Below, in pieces: positions 11,201 to 19,764 of a stretch of 64,000 nt of DNA (positions within the stretch are counted from its first letter, which is position 1; every line of letters begins with the position of its first letter). The notes beneath the pieces were generated by a model. It did no database searches. It saw only the letters and a program-made list of their open reading frames with translations, and was not told the DNA's origin. This DNA comes from Brachybacterium vulturis (lineage in GTDB: Bacteria > Actinomycetota > Actinomycetes > Actinomycetales > Dermabacteraceae). The translations under genes were made by a program, and so were the position numbers. Where the stretch lies: contig NZ_CP023563.1 of assembly GCF_002407185.1 (NCBI RefSeq), positions 2,852,001-2,916,000 of the forward strand, read 5' to 3'.

Positions 11201-11868
11201 TCGTCGCCGAAGAGGTCCACCCGCACCGGATGCGGTTCGGTGGGCGGGAAGACGTCGAGGATGCCGCCGCGCACGGCGAACTCGCCGCGCTTCTCGACCA
11301 TGTCGACGCGGACGTAGGCGGCATCGACGAGGTCGCGCTCGATCTCCTCGAGGGGATAGGTGTCCCCGACCGCCGCGCGCACCGGGCGCAGGTCGCCCAG
11401 GCCCTTCGCGATCGGCTGCAGCAGGGAGCGCACCGGCATCAGCACCACGTGCGCCGGGTCCTCCGTCTCGGGATGCGCGATGCGGCGCAGGGTCGACAGC
11501 CGCTTGGCGACGGTGTCGGCGCGCGGGGAGAGCCGCTCGTGGGGCAGGGTCTCCCAGGCCGGGAGCTCGACCAGGTGCGCGGTGCCCACCAGGGCTGACA
11601 GCGCGGCCCGCAGATCCTCGGCGGCACGGGTGGTCGCGGTGACGATCACCAGCGGCTGCTCGGCGGTGGCCCGGCGGGCGAGATCCGCCACCAGGAACGG
11701 GAACAGGCCGGTGGCCGCGACGATGCTGCCGCCCTCGCCGCTCTCGGTGCCCTCGGCGACCAGGTCTCGGACCGCGGTGAGGTCACGGCCGCCGGCCAGC
11801 TGCTCCAGCAGCGGGCGCAGCGGGGGGTGCTCGGTGGTCGGCGCGGGGGCGGTGGTCTGCGTAGTCAT
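8257..11868 (-). CDS. mfd: Transcription-repair coupling factor
   Basis: Double-stranded DNA translocase that removes RNA polymerase stalled at lesions and recruits UvrA. The 1203 residues are full length. The N-terminal UvrB-like region is followed by the RNA-polymerase-interacting domain around residue 523 (HAHHGVGRFVEM). The helicase core has Walker A GDVGYGKTE near residue 670, DEEQRFGVEH near 771 and SATPIPRTLEMA after it. The TRCF C-terminal domain starts around DAHVPHDYIGSERLRLEAY. The ATG overlaps the pth stop as ATGA. mfd followed by mazG and eno is the conserved actinobacterial order. Confidence 0.97.
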   Translation of the reverse strand: MTTQTTAPAPTTEHPPLRPLLEQLAGGRDLTAVRDLVAEGTESGEGGSIVAATGLFPFLVADLARRATAEQPLVIVTATTRAAEDLRAALSALVGTAHLVELPAWETLPHERLSPRADTVAKRLSTLRRIAHPETEDPAHVVLMPVRSLLQPIAKGLGDLRPVRAAVGDTYPLEEIERDLVDAAYVRVDMVEKRGEFAVRGGILDVFPPTEPHPVRVDLFGDEIDDVRYFSVADQRSLDPAPRGLDAPPCREILLSPEVRERARARAEELPGVRDLLLRIADGIAADGMESLSPVLVGEMEQVADVLPAGARFLVLDPEKARARADELVATTEEFLAAAWSSAAAGGGLPIDVGAASFVPLSEAKGHAREGGRAWFTLAAFGLDTDVDLTTASSTHPGYSGKPGDAAKDLERRRTEGWSVISTMVGPGGARHVAENLRAEGLPAVFTAELDGPVAPGEAVVTVGPFVEGLVDTDLQLILSAERDLTGKSGARRGEERKMPSRRRNVVDPLQLRPGDHVVHAHHGVGRFVEMTSRAVGVGAKRTTREYLVIEYAPSKKGQPGDRLYVPSDQLDQVTKYVGGEEPSVNRMGGADWAKTKSKARRAIREIADELVRLYSARQSAPGHAFGPDTPWQRELEDSFEFVETPDQLSTIEDVKADMEKSVPMDRLILGDVGYGKTEIAVRAAFKAVQEGKQVAVLAPTTLLAQQHLDTFAERYTGFPVVVRGLSRFQNPADSRATIEGVADGSVDVVIGTHRLLTGNVRFKDLGLLIIDEEQRFGVEHKETLKALRTHVDVLSMSATPIPRTLEMAVTGIRELSILATPPEERHPVLTYVGAQEDKQVTAAIRRELLREGQVFYIHNRVEDIDRVAAHLRELVPDARVRVAHGKMNEHQLERVIVDFWERDFDVLVCTTIVETGLDIANANTLIVEHADKFGLSQLHQLRGRVGRSSERAYSYFLYNATKPLTELAHDRLTTLATNTDLGAGMKVAMKDLEIRGAGNLLGGEQSGHIAGVGFDLYVRMVGEAVAAFRGESAAPEKEIRVELPLDAHVPHDYIGSERLRLEAYSKLSAVRESSEIDQIRSELIDRYGTPPAPVEVLLDVARFRIDARAAGVDEIQAQGKMIRFAHLEVPDSAAMRMKRLYPGTVLKPAVRQVLVPRPMTSRLGGTELRDHDLLEWAREVLRTLVPAAAETISAPAVRTAAE

Positions 11869-12479
11869 CGGACCTCTCGGGAGTGGAAGCGCTGCTGGGC
11901 GGCGGTGAGGCCCTCGAGGATCACGGACTCGACGGCGTCGGCCGCATCGGAGACGAGCAGCTCCAGGGACCTGCGCTCGGTGGTGCTGAAGGGGGCGAGC
12001 ACGTGATCGGCGGTGTCGCGGCCGCCGGCCGGTCGGCCGACGCCCACCCGCACCCGCAGGTAGTCCTTCGTGGCCAGGGCCCGGCTGATGTCGCGCAGGC
12101 CGTTGTGGCCGCCCTCGCCGCCGCCGAGCTTGAGCCGCACCGCGTCGAAGGGGATGTCCACCTCGTCGTGCACGGCGACGATCCGCTCCGGCGGGATGTC
12201 GTAGTAGGCGGCCAGCGCTTTGACGGGGCCGCCGGAGACGTTCATGAAGGTGGTGGTCTTGGCGAGGATCACGCGTGCATCGGCACCGGGGAGCCCGAGC
12301 CGCCCCTCGAGCACGACGGCCTGGGCGCGGCGGGCGGCGGCGAAGCGGCCGCCGGCGGCCCCCGCGATGTGGTCGAGGACCATCTGACCGATGTTGTGCC
12401 GGGTCCCGGCGTACTTCGGGCCGGGGTTGCCCAGGCCCACCACCAGGTACGGGCCGGGCCGGTGTGCACTCACGGTCAT
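11865..12479 (-). CDS. pth: Peptidyl-tRNA hydrolase
   Basis: Releases tRNA from peptidyl-tRNA that drops off the ribosome. The 204 residues match Pth. Motifs are GLGNPGPKYAGTRHNIG (15-31) with N18 and the catalytic H28, KTTTFMNVSGGPV, VHDEVDIPFDAVRLK with the catalytic aspartate and GGGEGGHNGLRDI. The ATG at 12479 is chosen over an upstream ATG in the same frame because a GAGGAG ribosome site lies 6 bases before it and the family alignment starts there. rplY lies 262 bases upstream with a hairpin between them, so partly separate transcription is likely. Confidence 0.95.
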   Translation of the reverse strand: MTVSAHRPGPYLVVGLGNPGPKYAGTRHNIGQMVLDHIAGAAGGRFAAARRAQAVVLEGRLGLPGADARVILAKTTTFMNVSGGPVKALAAYYDIPPERIVAVHDEVDIPFDAVRLKLGGGEGGHNGLRDISRALATKDYLRVRVGVGRPAGGRDTADHVLAPFSTTERRSLELLVSDAADAVESVILEGLTAAQQRFHSREVR

Positions 12480-12644
12480 GGGCTGCTCCTCGCTGCTGCC
12501 TCGGTGCCGGCCGAAGCTGCTGCCGGCACGGCCTGATCCCGGTCGGCGCCGCCCGCCGATCCTGGTCCTCGCCGGGCGCTCCCCGCGGGGCGGTGCCGTT
12601 GGGCGGTGCCGCGACGCGGCAGGGTGCACGACCCCGGACACAGT

Positions 12645-12677
12645 ACCGGGGCGCCGCGCTGAGCGCGACGCCCCGGT
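12645..12677. terminator. Strong hairpin between rplY and pth
   Basis: Arms ACCGGGGCGCCGCGCT (12645-12660) and AGCGCGACGCCCCGGT (12662-12677) pair over 16 positions with one mismatch and almost no loop. It lies 65 bases after the rplY stop. There is no T-run, so it may be an attenuator or RNA-stability element rather than a classic terminator. Confidence 0.5.
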
Positions 12678-12741
12678 CCCTGGGGTGTGAGCAACGGAGC
12701 GGGCCGAGGGCAGGGTCTCCGCCTCGCGCGCTCCGCAGCGG

Positions 12742-13338
12742 TCACTCCTCCTCGGCGAGCGCCTCAGCGGCCTCCTCGGCCTCCTCGTCCTCGGACGCCT
12801 CGACGCGCGGCAGGGCCACGCTGGCGACCAGCAGCTCGACGTCGGAGATCAGCTCGCTGCCCGCGGGCAGGGTGACGTCGCCGGCGAAGACCTGGAAGCC
12901 GTCCTCGGTGCCCTCGACATCGATCTCGACCTGCTCGGGCACGTGGAGCGCATCGACCAGCAGGGTCAGGGTCTGCAGGTCGACGAAGGCCGCGGCCGGG
13001 GCGACGGGCTCGCCGGTGAGGATCACCGGGATCTCGACCTCGACCTTCTCGCCCTTGCGGACGGTGATCAGGTCGAGGTGGTTCAGGGAGCGCTTCAGCG
13101 GGTGGCGCTGGATCTCCTTGATGAGCGCGAGGTGCGTGGCGCCGTCCGGGAGGGAGAGCTCGAGCAGCGCGTTGGGATTGCGGGCCGCCAGGGCGGTGTC
13201 GTGCCCGGGGAGCGAGAGGTGGAGGGGGGCTTCGCCGTGTCCGTAGAGGACGGCGGGGATGCGGCTCTCGGCGCGCAGGCGACGCGAGGCGCCCTTGCCG
13301 AAGTTCTCGCGCAGTTCGACGTTCAGCTTCTCAGCCAT
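12742..13338 (-). CDS. rplY: Ribosomal protein bL25, long CTC form
   Basis: 5S rRNA-binding protein of the large subunit. The 198 residues correspond to the two-domain TL5/CTC form rather than the short E. coli L25. The N-terminal RNA-binding domain starts MAEKLNVELRENFGKGASRR with AVLYGHGE following; the beta-rich second domain carries HNHLDLITVRKGEK-like sequence, and the C-terminal 20 residues are acidic (EASEDEEAEEAAEALAEEE). The ATG at 13338 has a GAGGAG site 9 bases upstream; the upstream open frame is not family-like. prs lies upstream on the same strand with 238 bases between. Confidence 0.95.
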   Translation of the reverse strand: MAEKLNVELRENFGKGASRRLRAESRIPAVLYGHGEAPLHLSLPGHDTALAARNPNALLELSLPDGATHLALIKEIQRHPLKRSLNHLDLITVRKGEKVEVEIPVILTGEPVAPAAAFVDLQTLTLLVDALHVPEQVEIDVEGTEDGFQVFAGDVTLPAGSELISDVELLVASVALPRVEASEDEEAEEAAEALAEEE

Positions 13339-13488
13339 GGGGTGTGCTCCTCGAAGAGGGGTGGCTCGACGATGAGCGACGCCACGGGGCACAGGGAGGG
13401 GTGATCCGCTCCCGGATTTCCGCACCGCGTCGATCACGGAGGGGCTGGCGCCCGCTCCCTCGCCGAAGTGACCAGGTGAGAGTAGCAC

Positions 13489-13497
13489 GCTCCCCGA
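13489..13497 (-). promoter_or_regulatory. Putative extended -10 promoter of rplY
   Basis: The minus strand reads TGCTACTCT, a TG-extended TACTCT -10. It would give an rplY leader of about 145 bases. The -35 region is weak. The long leader could hold a regulatory structure, but none is obvious. Confidence 0.4.
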
Positions 13498-13576
13498 GCC
13501 GGGACGGAGGCGATGTGAGGGGCGCCGCCTCGGGGAGACCTCCGGCCTCGCCGTCCCGTCCCCTGGGGAGCGCTGC

Positions 13577-14557
13577 TCACACCTCGCCGTCGAAGATGCT
13601 GGTGACCGAGCCGTCGTCGAAGACGGCGCGGATCGCCCGCGCGAGCAGCGGCGCGATCGAGAGCTGGGTGAGGCGGTCGAACTGCTTCTCGGGCGGGACC
13701 GGCAGCGTGTTGGTGCAGATCACCTCCCGGACCGAGCTGGCCTTCAGCCGCTCGGTGGCGGGATCGGAGAGGATCGCATGGGTGGTCGCGATGACCACCG
13801 AGTCCGCCCCGTTGGCGACCAGGGCGTCAGCCGCCTGCACGATGGTGCCGGCCGTGTCGATCATGTCGTCGACCAGGATGCAGGTCTTGCCCTCGACGTC
13901 GCCGATCACACGCTTGGCCACGGCCTGGTTGGGCCGCTTGGGGTCGCGGGACTTGTGGATGAACGCGAGGTTGACGCCGCCGAGCTTCTTCGCCCACTGC
14001 TCCGCCACCCGGATGCGACCCGCATCCGGGGAGACCACGGCGAGGTCCTCCTGGCCGTACTTGTCCTGGATGTAGGCGGCGAGGATCGGCAGCGCCATCA
14101 GGTGATCGACGGGCCGTTCGAAATAGCCCTGCACCTGCGGGGCATGCAGGTCCACGGAGATCATGCGATCCACCCCGGCGGTCTCGTACATGTCGGCCAT
14201 CAGCCGCGCGGAGATCGGCTCGCGTCCGCGATGCTTCTTGTCCTGACGCGCATACGGGAAGCTCGGCGCGATCGCGGTGATCCGCTTGGCCGACGCCCGC
14301 TTGAGCGCGTCGATCATGATGAGGTGCTCCATCACCCAGGTGTTGATCGGGGCGGGATGCGACTGCAGCACGAAGACGTCCGTGCCGCGCACGGACTCGC
14401 CGTAGCGCACGTAGATCTCGCCATTGGCGAAGTCCCAGGCGTCCATCGGCAGGACCTCGACGCCGAGCTCGTCGGCGACCTCCTGCGCGAGGACCGGGTG
14501 GGCCCGTCCGGACGCGAGGACCAGGCGCTTCTCCCCGGTGGTGACGATTCCGCTCAT
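13577..14557 (-). CDS. prs: Ribose-phosphate pyrophosphokinase
   Basis: Makes PRPP from ribose-5-phosphate and ATP for purine, pyrimidine, histidine, tryptophan and NAD synthesis. The 326 residues are full length. FANGEIYVRYGESVRG, the ATP-loop ARQDKKHRGREPISA, the signature DLHAPQVQGYFERPVDHL, VVSPDAGRIRVAEQW and the PRPP loop ILVDDMIDTAGTI are all present. Its ATG overlaps the glmU stop as ATGA, so the two are coupled. The pair is conserved in actinobacteria. Confidence 0.98.
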   Translation of the reverse strand: MSGIVTTGEKRLVLASGRAHPVLAQEVADELGVEVLPMDAWDFANGEIYVRYGESVRGTDVFVLQSHPAPINTWVMEHLIMIDALKRASAKRITAIAPSFPYARQDKKHRGREPISARLMADMYETAGVDRMISVDLHAPQVQGYFERPVDHLMALPILAAYIQDKYGQEDLAVVSPDAGRIRVAEQWAKKLGGVNLAFIHKSRDPKRPNQAVAKRVIGDVEGKTCILVDDMIDTAGTIVQAADALVANGADSVVIATTHAILSDPATERLKASSVREVICTNTLPVPPEKQFDRLTQLSIAPLLARAIRAVFDDGSVTSIFDGEV

Positions 14558-16062
14558 CGCTGCTCGTGCTCCTTGTGCTCGTCGGCGGCAGTTCCTGCAG
14601 GCGTCCTGGCAGCGGACTCATCGTCAGCGCCGAGGGCCGCGCGTGCCGCGGCCTCGGCCGCAGTCCCCGCACGGCGTCGCAGGGTCCATCCTTCCATGTT
14701 CCGCTGCGAGACGGCGCTGACGCCCAGCGCCCCCGCAGGGACGTCCTTGCGCACCGTGGTCCCGGCCCCGGTCGCCGCCCCGTCGCCGATCGTGACCGGC
14801 GCCACCAGGACGTTGTCGGCGCCGACGCGCACCTGGCGGCCGACGGTGGTGCGGTGCTTGTCCACCCCGTCGTAGTTCGCCACGATCGTGCCGGCACCGA
14901 TGTTGGTGCCCTCGCCGATGTCGGCGTCGCCGACGTAGCTGAGGTGCGGAATCTTCGCACTCTCGCCGATCTTCGCGTTCTTCGTCTCGACGAAGCCGCC
15001 GATCTTCCCCGCCGCCCCGAGGTCCGTCCCGGCGCGGAGGTAGGAGAAGGGGCCGACGGCGGCGCGGGCGCCGATCACGGCCAGCAGCGCATGGGAGCGG
15101 ACCACCTCGGCCCCGGCGCCCACCTCGGTGTCGCGGAGGGTGGAATCGGGGCCGATCACGGCCTCCTCACCGATGTCGGTGGCTCCGTACAGCTGGACGC
15201 CGGGAAGGATCATGGCGTCCTGCCCGATGCTGACGTCGGCGTCGATCCAGGTGGTGGCGGGGTCGACGATCGTGACGCCGGCGCGCATATGGCGCTCGAG
15301 GGTGCGGCGGTTCATCTCGGCGCCGAGCTGCGCGAGCTGGACCCGGTCGTTGACGCCCTCGACCATCATCACGTCGTCGGTGACCACGGCCCGCACCGAG
15401 CGGCCGTCCCTCCGGGCGATCGAGAGGACATCGGTGAGGTACATCTCACCCTGGGCGTTGTCGGTGCCGATGCGCCCGAGCGCGTCGCGCAGCACGGCGA
15501 GGTCGAAGGCGTAGATGCCGGAGTTGATCTCGTCGATCGCGCGCTGGGAGTCGTCGGCGTCCTTGTGCTCGACGATCCCGAGCACCTCGGAGCCGTCCTC
15601 GCTGCGCAGGATGCGCCCGTAGCCGGCGGGGTCGGGGACGCGGGCGCTGAGCACGGTGGCGGCGGCCCCGGCACCTTCGTGCGCGGAGACCAGCTCGCGC
15701 AGGGTGGCGGGGTCCAGCAGCGGCACATCCCCGTAGGTGACCAGGACGGTGCCCTCGCTCGCGGTGACCTGCTCGAGGCCGCACTGGACGGCGCGCCCGG
15801 TGCCGGGGATCTCGTCCTGGTCGGCGACGGTGACCTCGGCGGCATGCTCGGCGAGGTGCTCGGCGACGCGGTCCCGCTCGTGGCGGAGCACGACCACCAG
15901 CTCGGCGGGCCCGGTGCCCTCGGCCGCGGTGACGGCGTGCACGAGGAGCGATCTGCCCCCGATCTCGTGGAGGACCTTCGGTCTCCGGGATCTCATCCGG
16001 GTCCCGGCACCGGCGGCCAGAACGATCACGGCGGCGGGGGCGGTGGTCTCTTCGATTCCCAC
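14554..16062 (-). CDS. glmU: Bifunctional UDP-GlcNAc pyrophosphorylase / GlcN-1-P acetyltransferase
   Basis: Makes UDP-N-acetylglucosamine for peptidoglycan in two steps. The 502 residues start with the nucleotide loop LAAGAGTRMRSRRPKVLHEI (15-34), then VTYGDVPLL, and the C-terminal left-handed beta-helix of hexapeptide repeats (VIGPDSTLRDTEVGAGAEV, YVGDADIGEGTNIGAGTIV). The GTG at 16062 is chosen because GAGGAG lies 8 bases upstream and the homologous sequence starts there. The open frame continues upstream through the tRNA-Gln gene, which rules out the longest start; an ATG at 16128 is the alternative. The last 50 residues are an Ala/Arg/Glu-rich tail. Confidence 0.96.
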   Translation of the reverse strand: MGIEETTAPAAVIVLAAGAGTRMRSRRPKVLHEIGGRSLLVHAVTAAEGTGPAELVVVLRHERDRVAEHLAEHAAEVTVADQDEIPGTGRAVQCGLEQVTASEGTVLVTYGDVPLLDPATLRELVSAHEGAGAAATVLSARVPDPAGYGRILRSEDGSEVLGIVEHKDADDSQRAIDEINSGIYAFDLAVLRDALGRIGTDNAQGEMYLTDVLSIARRDGRSVRAVVTDDVMMVEGVNDRVQLAQLGAEMNRRTLERHMRAGVTIVDPATTWIDADVSIGQDAMILPGVQLYGATDIGEEAVIGPDSTLRDTEVGAGAEVVRSHALLAVIGARAAVGPFSYLRAGTDLGAAGKIGGFVETKNAKIGESAKIPHLSYVGDADIGEGTNIGAGTIVANYDGVDKHRTTVGRQVRVGADNVLVAPVTIGDGAATGAGTTVRKDVPAGALGVSAVSQRNMEGWTLRRRAGTAAEAAARAALGADDESAARTPAGTAADEHKEHEQR

Positions 16063-16148
16063 GTCAGCGGCTCCTCGAGGTCTTCGACGGGTGGGGCATG
16101 CGGCGTCGCCGCGGTCGTCCTGCGACATCACCCTCAGGGCGATGGGCG

Positions 16149-16220
16149 TTCCGCCATCAGGACTCGAACCTGAAACTTCAGAACCAAAATCTGAGGTGTT
16201 GCCGATTACACCATGGCGGA
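16149..16220 (-). tRNA. tRNA-Gln (anticodon TTG)
   Basis: A 72-base cloverleaf. The acceptor TCCGCCA pairs with TGGCGGA, the anticodon stem TCAGA/TCTGA encloses loop TTTTGGT with anticodon TTG, and the T-arm contains GGTTCGAGTCC. The discriminator is A, and CCA is not encoded. It lies just upstream of glmU on the same strand, as in other actinobacteria. The less GC-rich anticodon arm stands out from its surroundings. Confidence 0.96.
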
Positions 16221-16410
16221 TCGCGTCCCTCGGCGCGCCGTCGAGTCGCGTCCACCGGGCGCCGGTGGGACTGGCGGCGCCGCGGGCGCGGCCCGATCCT
16301 ACCGCCCGGCCGGTGGTCGTCGGACCCCCTCCCGGGGCTCGCCCTCCCCCGGCCGCAGCGCCCCTCAGCCGGGCAGGACTCCGGGGCCGCGCCGGGTCGA
16401 CGCCCACCGC

Positions 16411-16460
16411 CGTTCACGGTCGCTCGCCGTCGCTCGCCGTCGCTCGCCGTCGCTGACCGG
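16411..16460. repeat. 10-bp tandem repeat array before the TetR gene
   Basis: Three perfect copies of CGCTCGCCGT (16421-16450) are flanked by degenerate copies CGTTCACGGT and CGCTGACCGG, giving five units in exact 10-base phase. The array ends at the likely promoter of the TetR gene. One unit per DNA turn would place a bound protein on one face of the helix. Confidence 0.7.
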
Positions 16461-16486
16461 TGGGTCACCTGTGGGAGACTCCCGCC

Positions 16487-17134
16487 ATGGTGGAGAAGGA
16501 AGTCTCTCGCGCACGGACGACGCGCATGTCCGGCACGGAGCGCCGTGAGCAGCTGGTCACGGTGGGCCGGCGGGTGTTCGCCGAGAAGGGCTTCGACATG
16601 ACCACCGTCGAGGAGATCGCGGCGCGCGCGAAGGTCTCCAAGCCGATCGTGTACGAGCACTTCGGCGGCAAGGAGGGCCTGTACGCCGTCGTCGTGGACC
16701 GTGAGGTCTCCACCCTGCTCAGCGATCTGGAGAACTCCCTCAAGGACCAGCGCTCCCATCCCCGGGTGCTGATGGAGCGGGCGGCGCTCGCCTTCCTCTC
16801 CTACATCGACGAGAACGAGGACGGCTTCCGGATCCTGGTGCGGGACTCCCCCGTCAGCCATGCCGTCGGCACCTTCTCCTCCCTGCTCACCGATGTCGCG
16901 CAGCGGGTCGAGGAGATCCTCGCCACGCAGCTGCGTCTGCACCGCTACCCGCCGCGCGATGCCACGCTGTACGCCCAGATGCTCGTCGGGATGGTGGCGT
17001 ACACCGGCCAGTGGTGGCTGGAGACGCGCCGGCCCGCGAAGGAGGTCGTCGCCGCCCGCATGGTGAACCTCTCCTGGTACGGGCTCAGCGCCCTGCAGAA
17101 GAAGCCCTCGCTGCGCGAGAACGGGAGCAGCTGA
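16487..17134 (+). CDS. TetR-family transcriptional regulator
   Basis: A DNA-binding repressor of 215 residues. The N-terminal helix-turn-helix is clear: RREQLVTVGRRVFAEKGFD, then MTTVEEIAARAKVSKPIVYEHFGGKEGLYAVVVDRE. The C-terminal ligand domain is of the TetR type found near glmU/mfd in actinobacteria. The ATG at 16487 is used rather than one 27 bases upstream because the core promoter and an inverted repeat (TGACC-GGTG-GGTCA, 16454-16467) occupy that stretch. A GAGACT hexamer 6 bases before this ATG would allow a leaderless message. A MarR gene and an ABC-F gene follow on the same strand. Confidence 0.9.
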   Translation: MVEKEVSRARTTRMSGTERREQLVTVGRRVFAEKGFDMTTVEEIAARAKVSKPIVYEHFGGKEGLYAVVVDREVSTLLSDLENSLKDQRSHPRVLMERAALAFLSYIDENEDGFRILVRDSPVSHAVGTFSSLLTDVAQRVEEILATQLRLHRYPPRDATLYAQMLVGMVAYTGQWWLETRRPAKEVVAARMVNLSWYGLSALQKKPSLRENGSS

Positions 17135-17159
17135 CGGGAGCCGGCGGCGGCCCGGCCCC

Positions 17160-17165
17160 TAGACT
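17160..17165 (+). promoter_or_regulatory. -10 hexamer for leaderless marR-type gene
   Basis: TAGACT is followed by exactly 6 bases and the ATG at 17172. It lies in the 37-base gap after the TetR gene, so the MarR gene can be transcribed independently. Confidence 0.5.
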
Positions 17166-17171
17166 CGCCTC

Positions 17172-17705
17172 ATGCCCACCACGCCAGACGCCGCCGCACC
17201 GCGCCACGACGAGGTCGACCGCATCGTCGCGGGCTGGCGTGCGGCACGCACCGATCTGGACGTCGCACCGCTGGCGGTGTTCTCCCGCATCTCCCGGCTG
17301 TCGCGGTATCTCGAGGTCGCCCGGCGCGGCGCCTTCACCGACGCGGGGCTGGAGGGGTGGGAGTTCGACATGCTCTCGGCACTGCGGCGCAGCGGCGACG
17401 ACGCCCTCTCCCCCGGCGCGCTGATGCACGAGACGCTGGTGACCAGCGGCACCATGACGACGCGGATCGACAAGCTGGTCGCCCGGGGCCTGGTGAGCAA
17501 GAACCGCAGCCCGCATGACGGTCGCGCGGTCGAGGTGCGCCTGCGCGCCGACGGCGTCGCCCGGGTCGATGCGGCGATGGAGAAGCTGCTGGAGGCGGAG
17601 CAGGAGCTGCTCGCGCCGCTGGCCCCCGACGGGCGCTCCGCCCTCGCCGGCACCCTGCGCTCCCTGCTGCTGACCTTCGAGGTCGACGACCCTCCCCAGC
17701 GGTGA
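17172..17705 (+). CDS. MarR-family transcriptional regulator
   Basis: A 177-residue winged-helix regulator. ISRLSRYLEVAR forms the dimerisation helix. FDMLSALRRSGDDALSPGAL leads into the recognition helix region TLVTSGTMTTRIDKLVARGL, followed by the wing SKNRSPHDGRAVEVRL, a typical MarR DxR wing. The ligand is unknown. It sits between a TetR gene and an ABC-F gene on the same strand, 65 bases before the latter, so it may control one of its neighbours; this is inference from position only. Confidence 0.88.
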   Translation: MPTTPDAAAPRHDEVDRIVAGWRAARTDLDVAPLAVFSRISRLSRYLEVARRGAFTDAGLEGWEFDMLSALRRSGDDALSPGALMHETLVTSGTMTTRIDKLVARGLVSKNRSPHDGRAVEVRLRADGVARVDAAMEKLLEAEQELLAPLAPDGRSALAGTLRSLLLTFEVDDPPQR

Positions 17706-17770
17706 GCCGCGGCGGTGAGACCGTCGCCCCGTCCGTCCGCACCTTCCGCACTCCCTGAGGACCTCTCTGT

Positions 17771-19654
<1,884 letters not shown>

Positions 19655-19660
19655 GCCGGA

Positions 19661-19764
19661 CCGCCACTCACGCTGCGCCTCGTCGTCACTCCGGCTGCGC
19701 CCCGTCGCCACCTCGGATGCGCGTCGTCACTCCGGCTGCGCCTCGTCGTCACTCGCGCTACGCC
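19661..19764. repeat. Degenerate tandem repeat, about five 21-bp units
   Basis: Units near CGTCGTCACTCCGGCTGCGC begin at 19661, 19681, 19702, 19722 and 19744. The second and fourth are almost identical; the others differ at several positions. The array fills the convergent gap between the ABC-F and DUF222 genes and runs over the DUF222 stop codon. Its function is unknown. Confidence 0.75.

Noticed and set aside
8713..11598. Open frame of 961 codons antisense to mfd
   Set aside because: Same mirror composition; Mfd motifs on the minus strand are complete and in order.
16411..16460. Possible CRISPR array
   Set aside because: Units are 10 bp and directly contiguous with no spacers, and no cas gene is in the window. 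The 21-bp arrays at 19661 and 22117 fail for the same reason.
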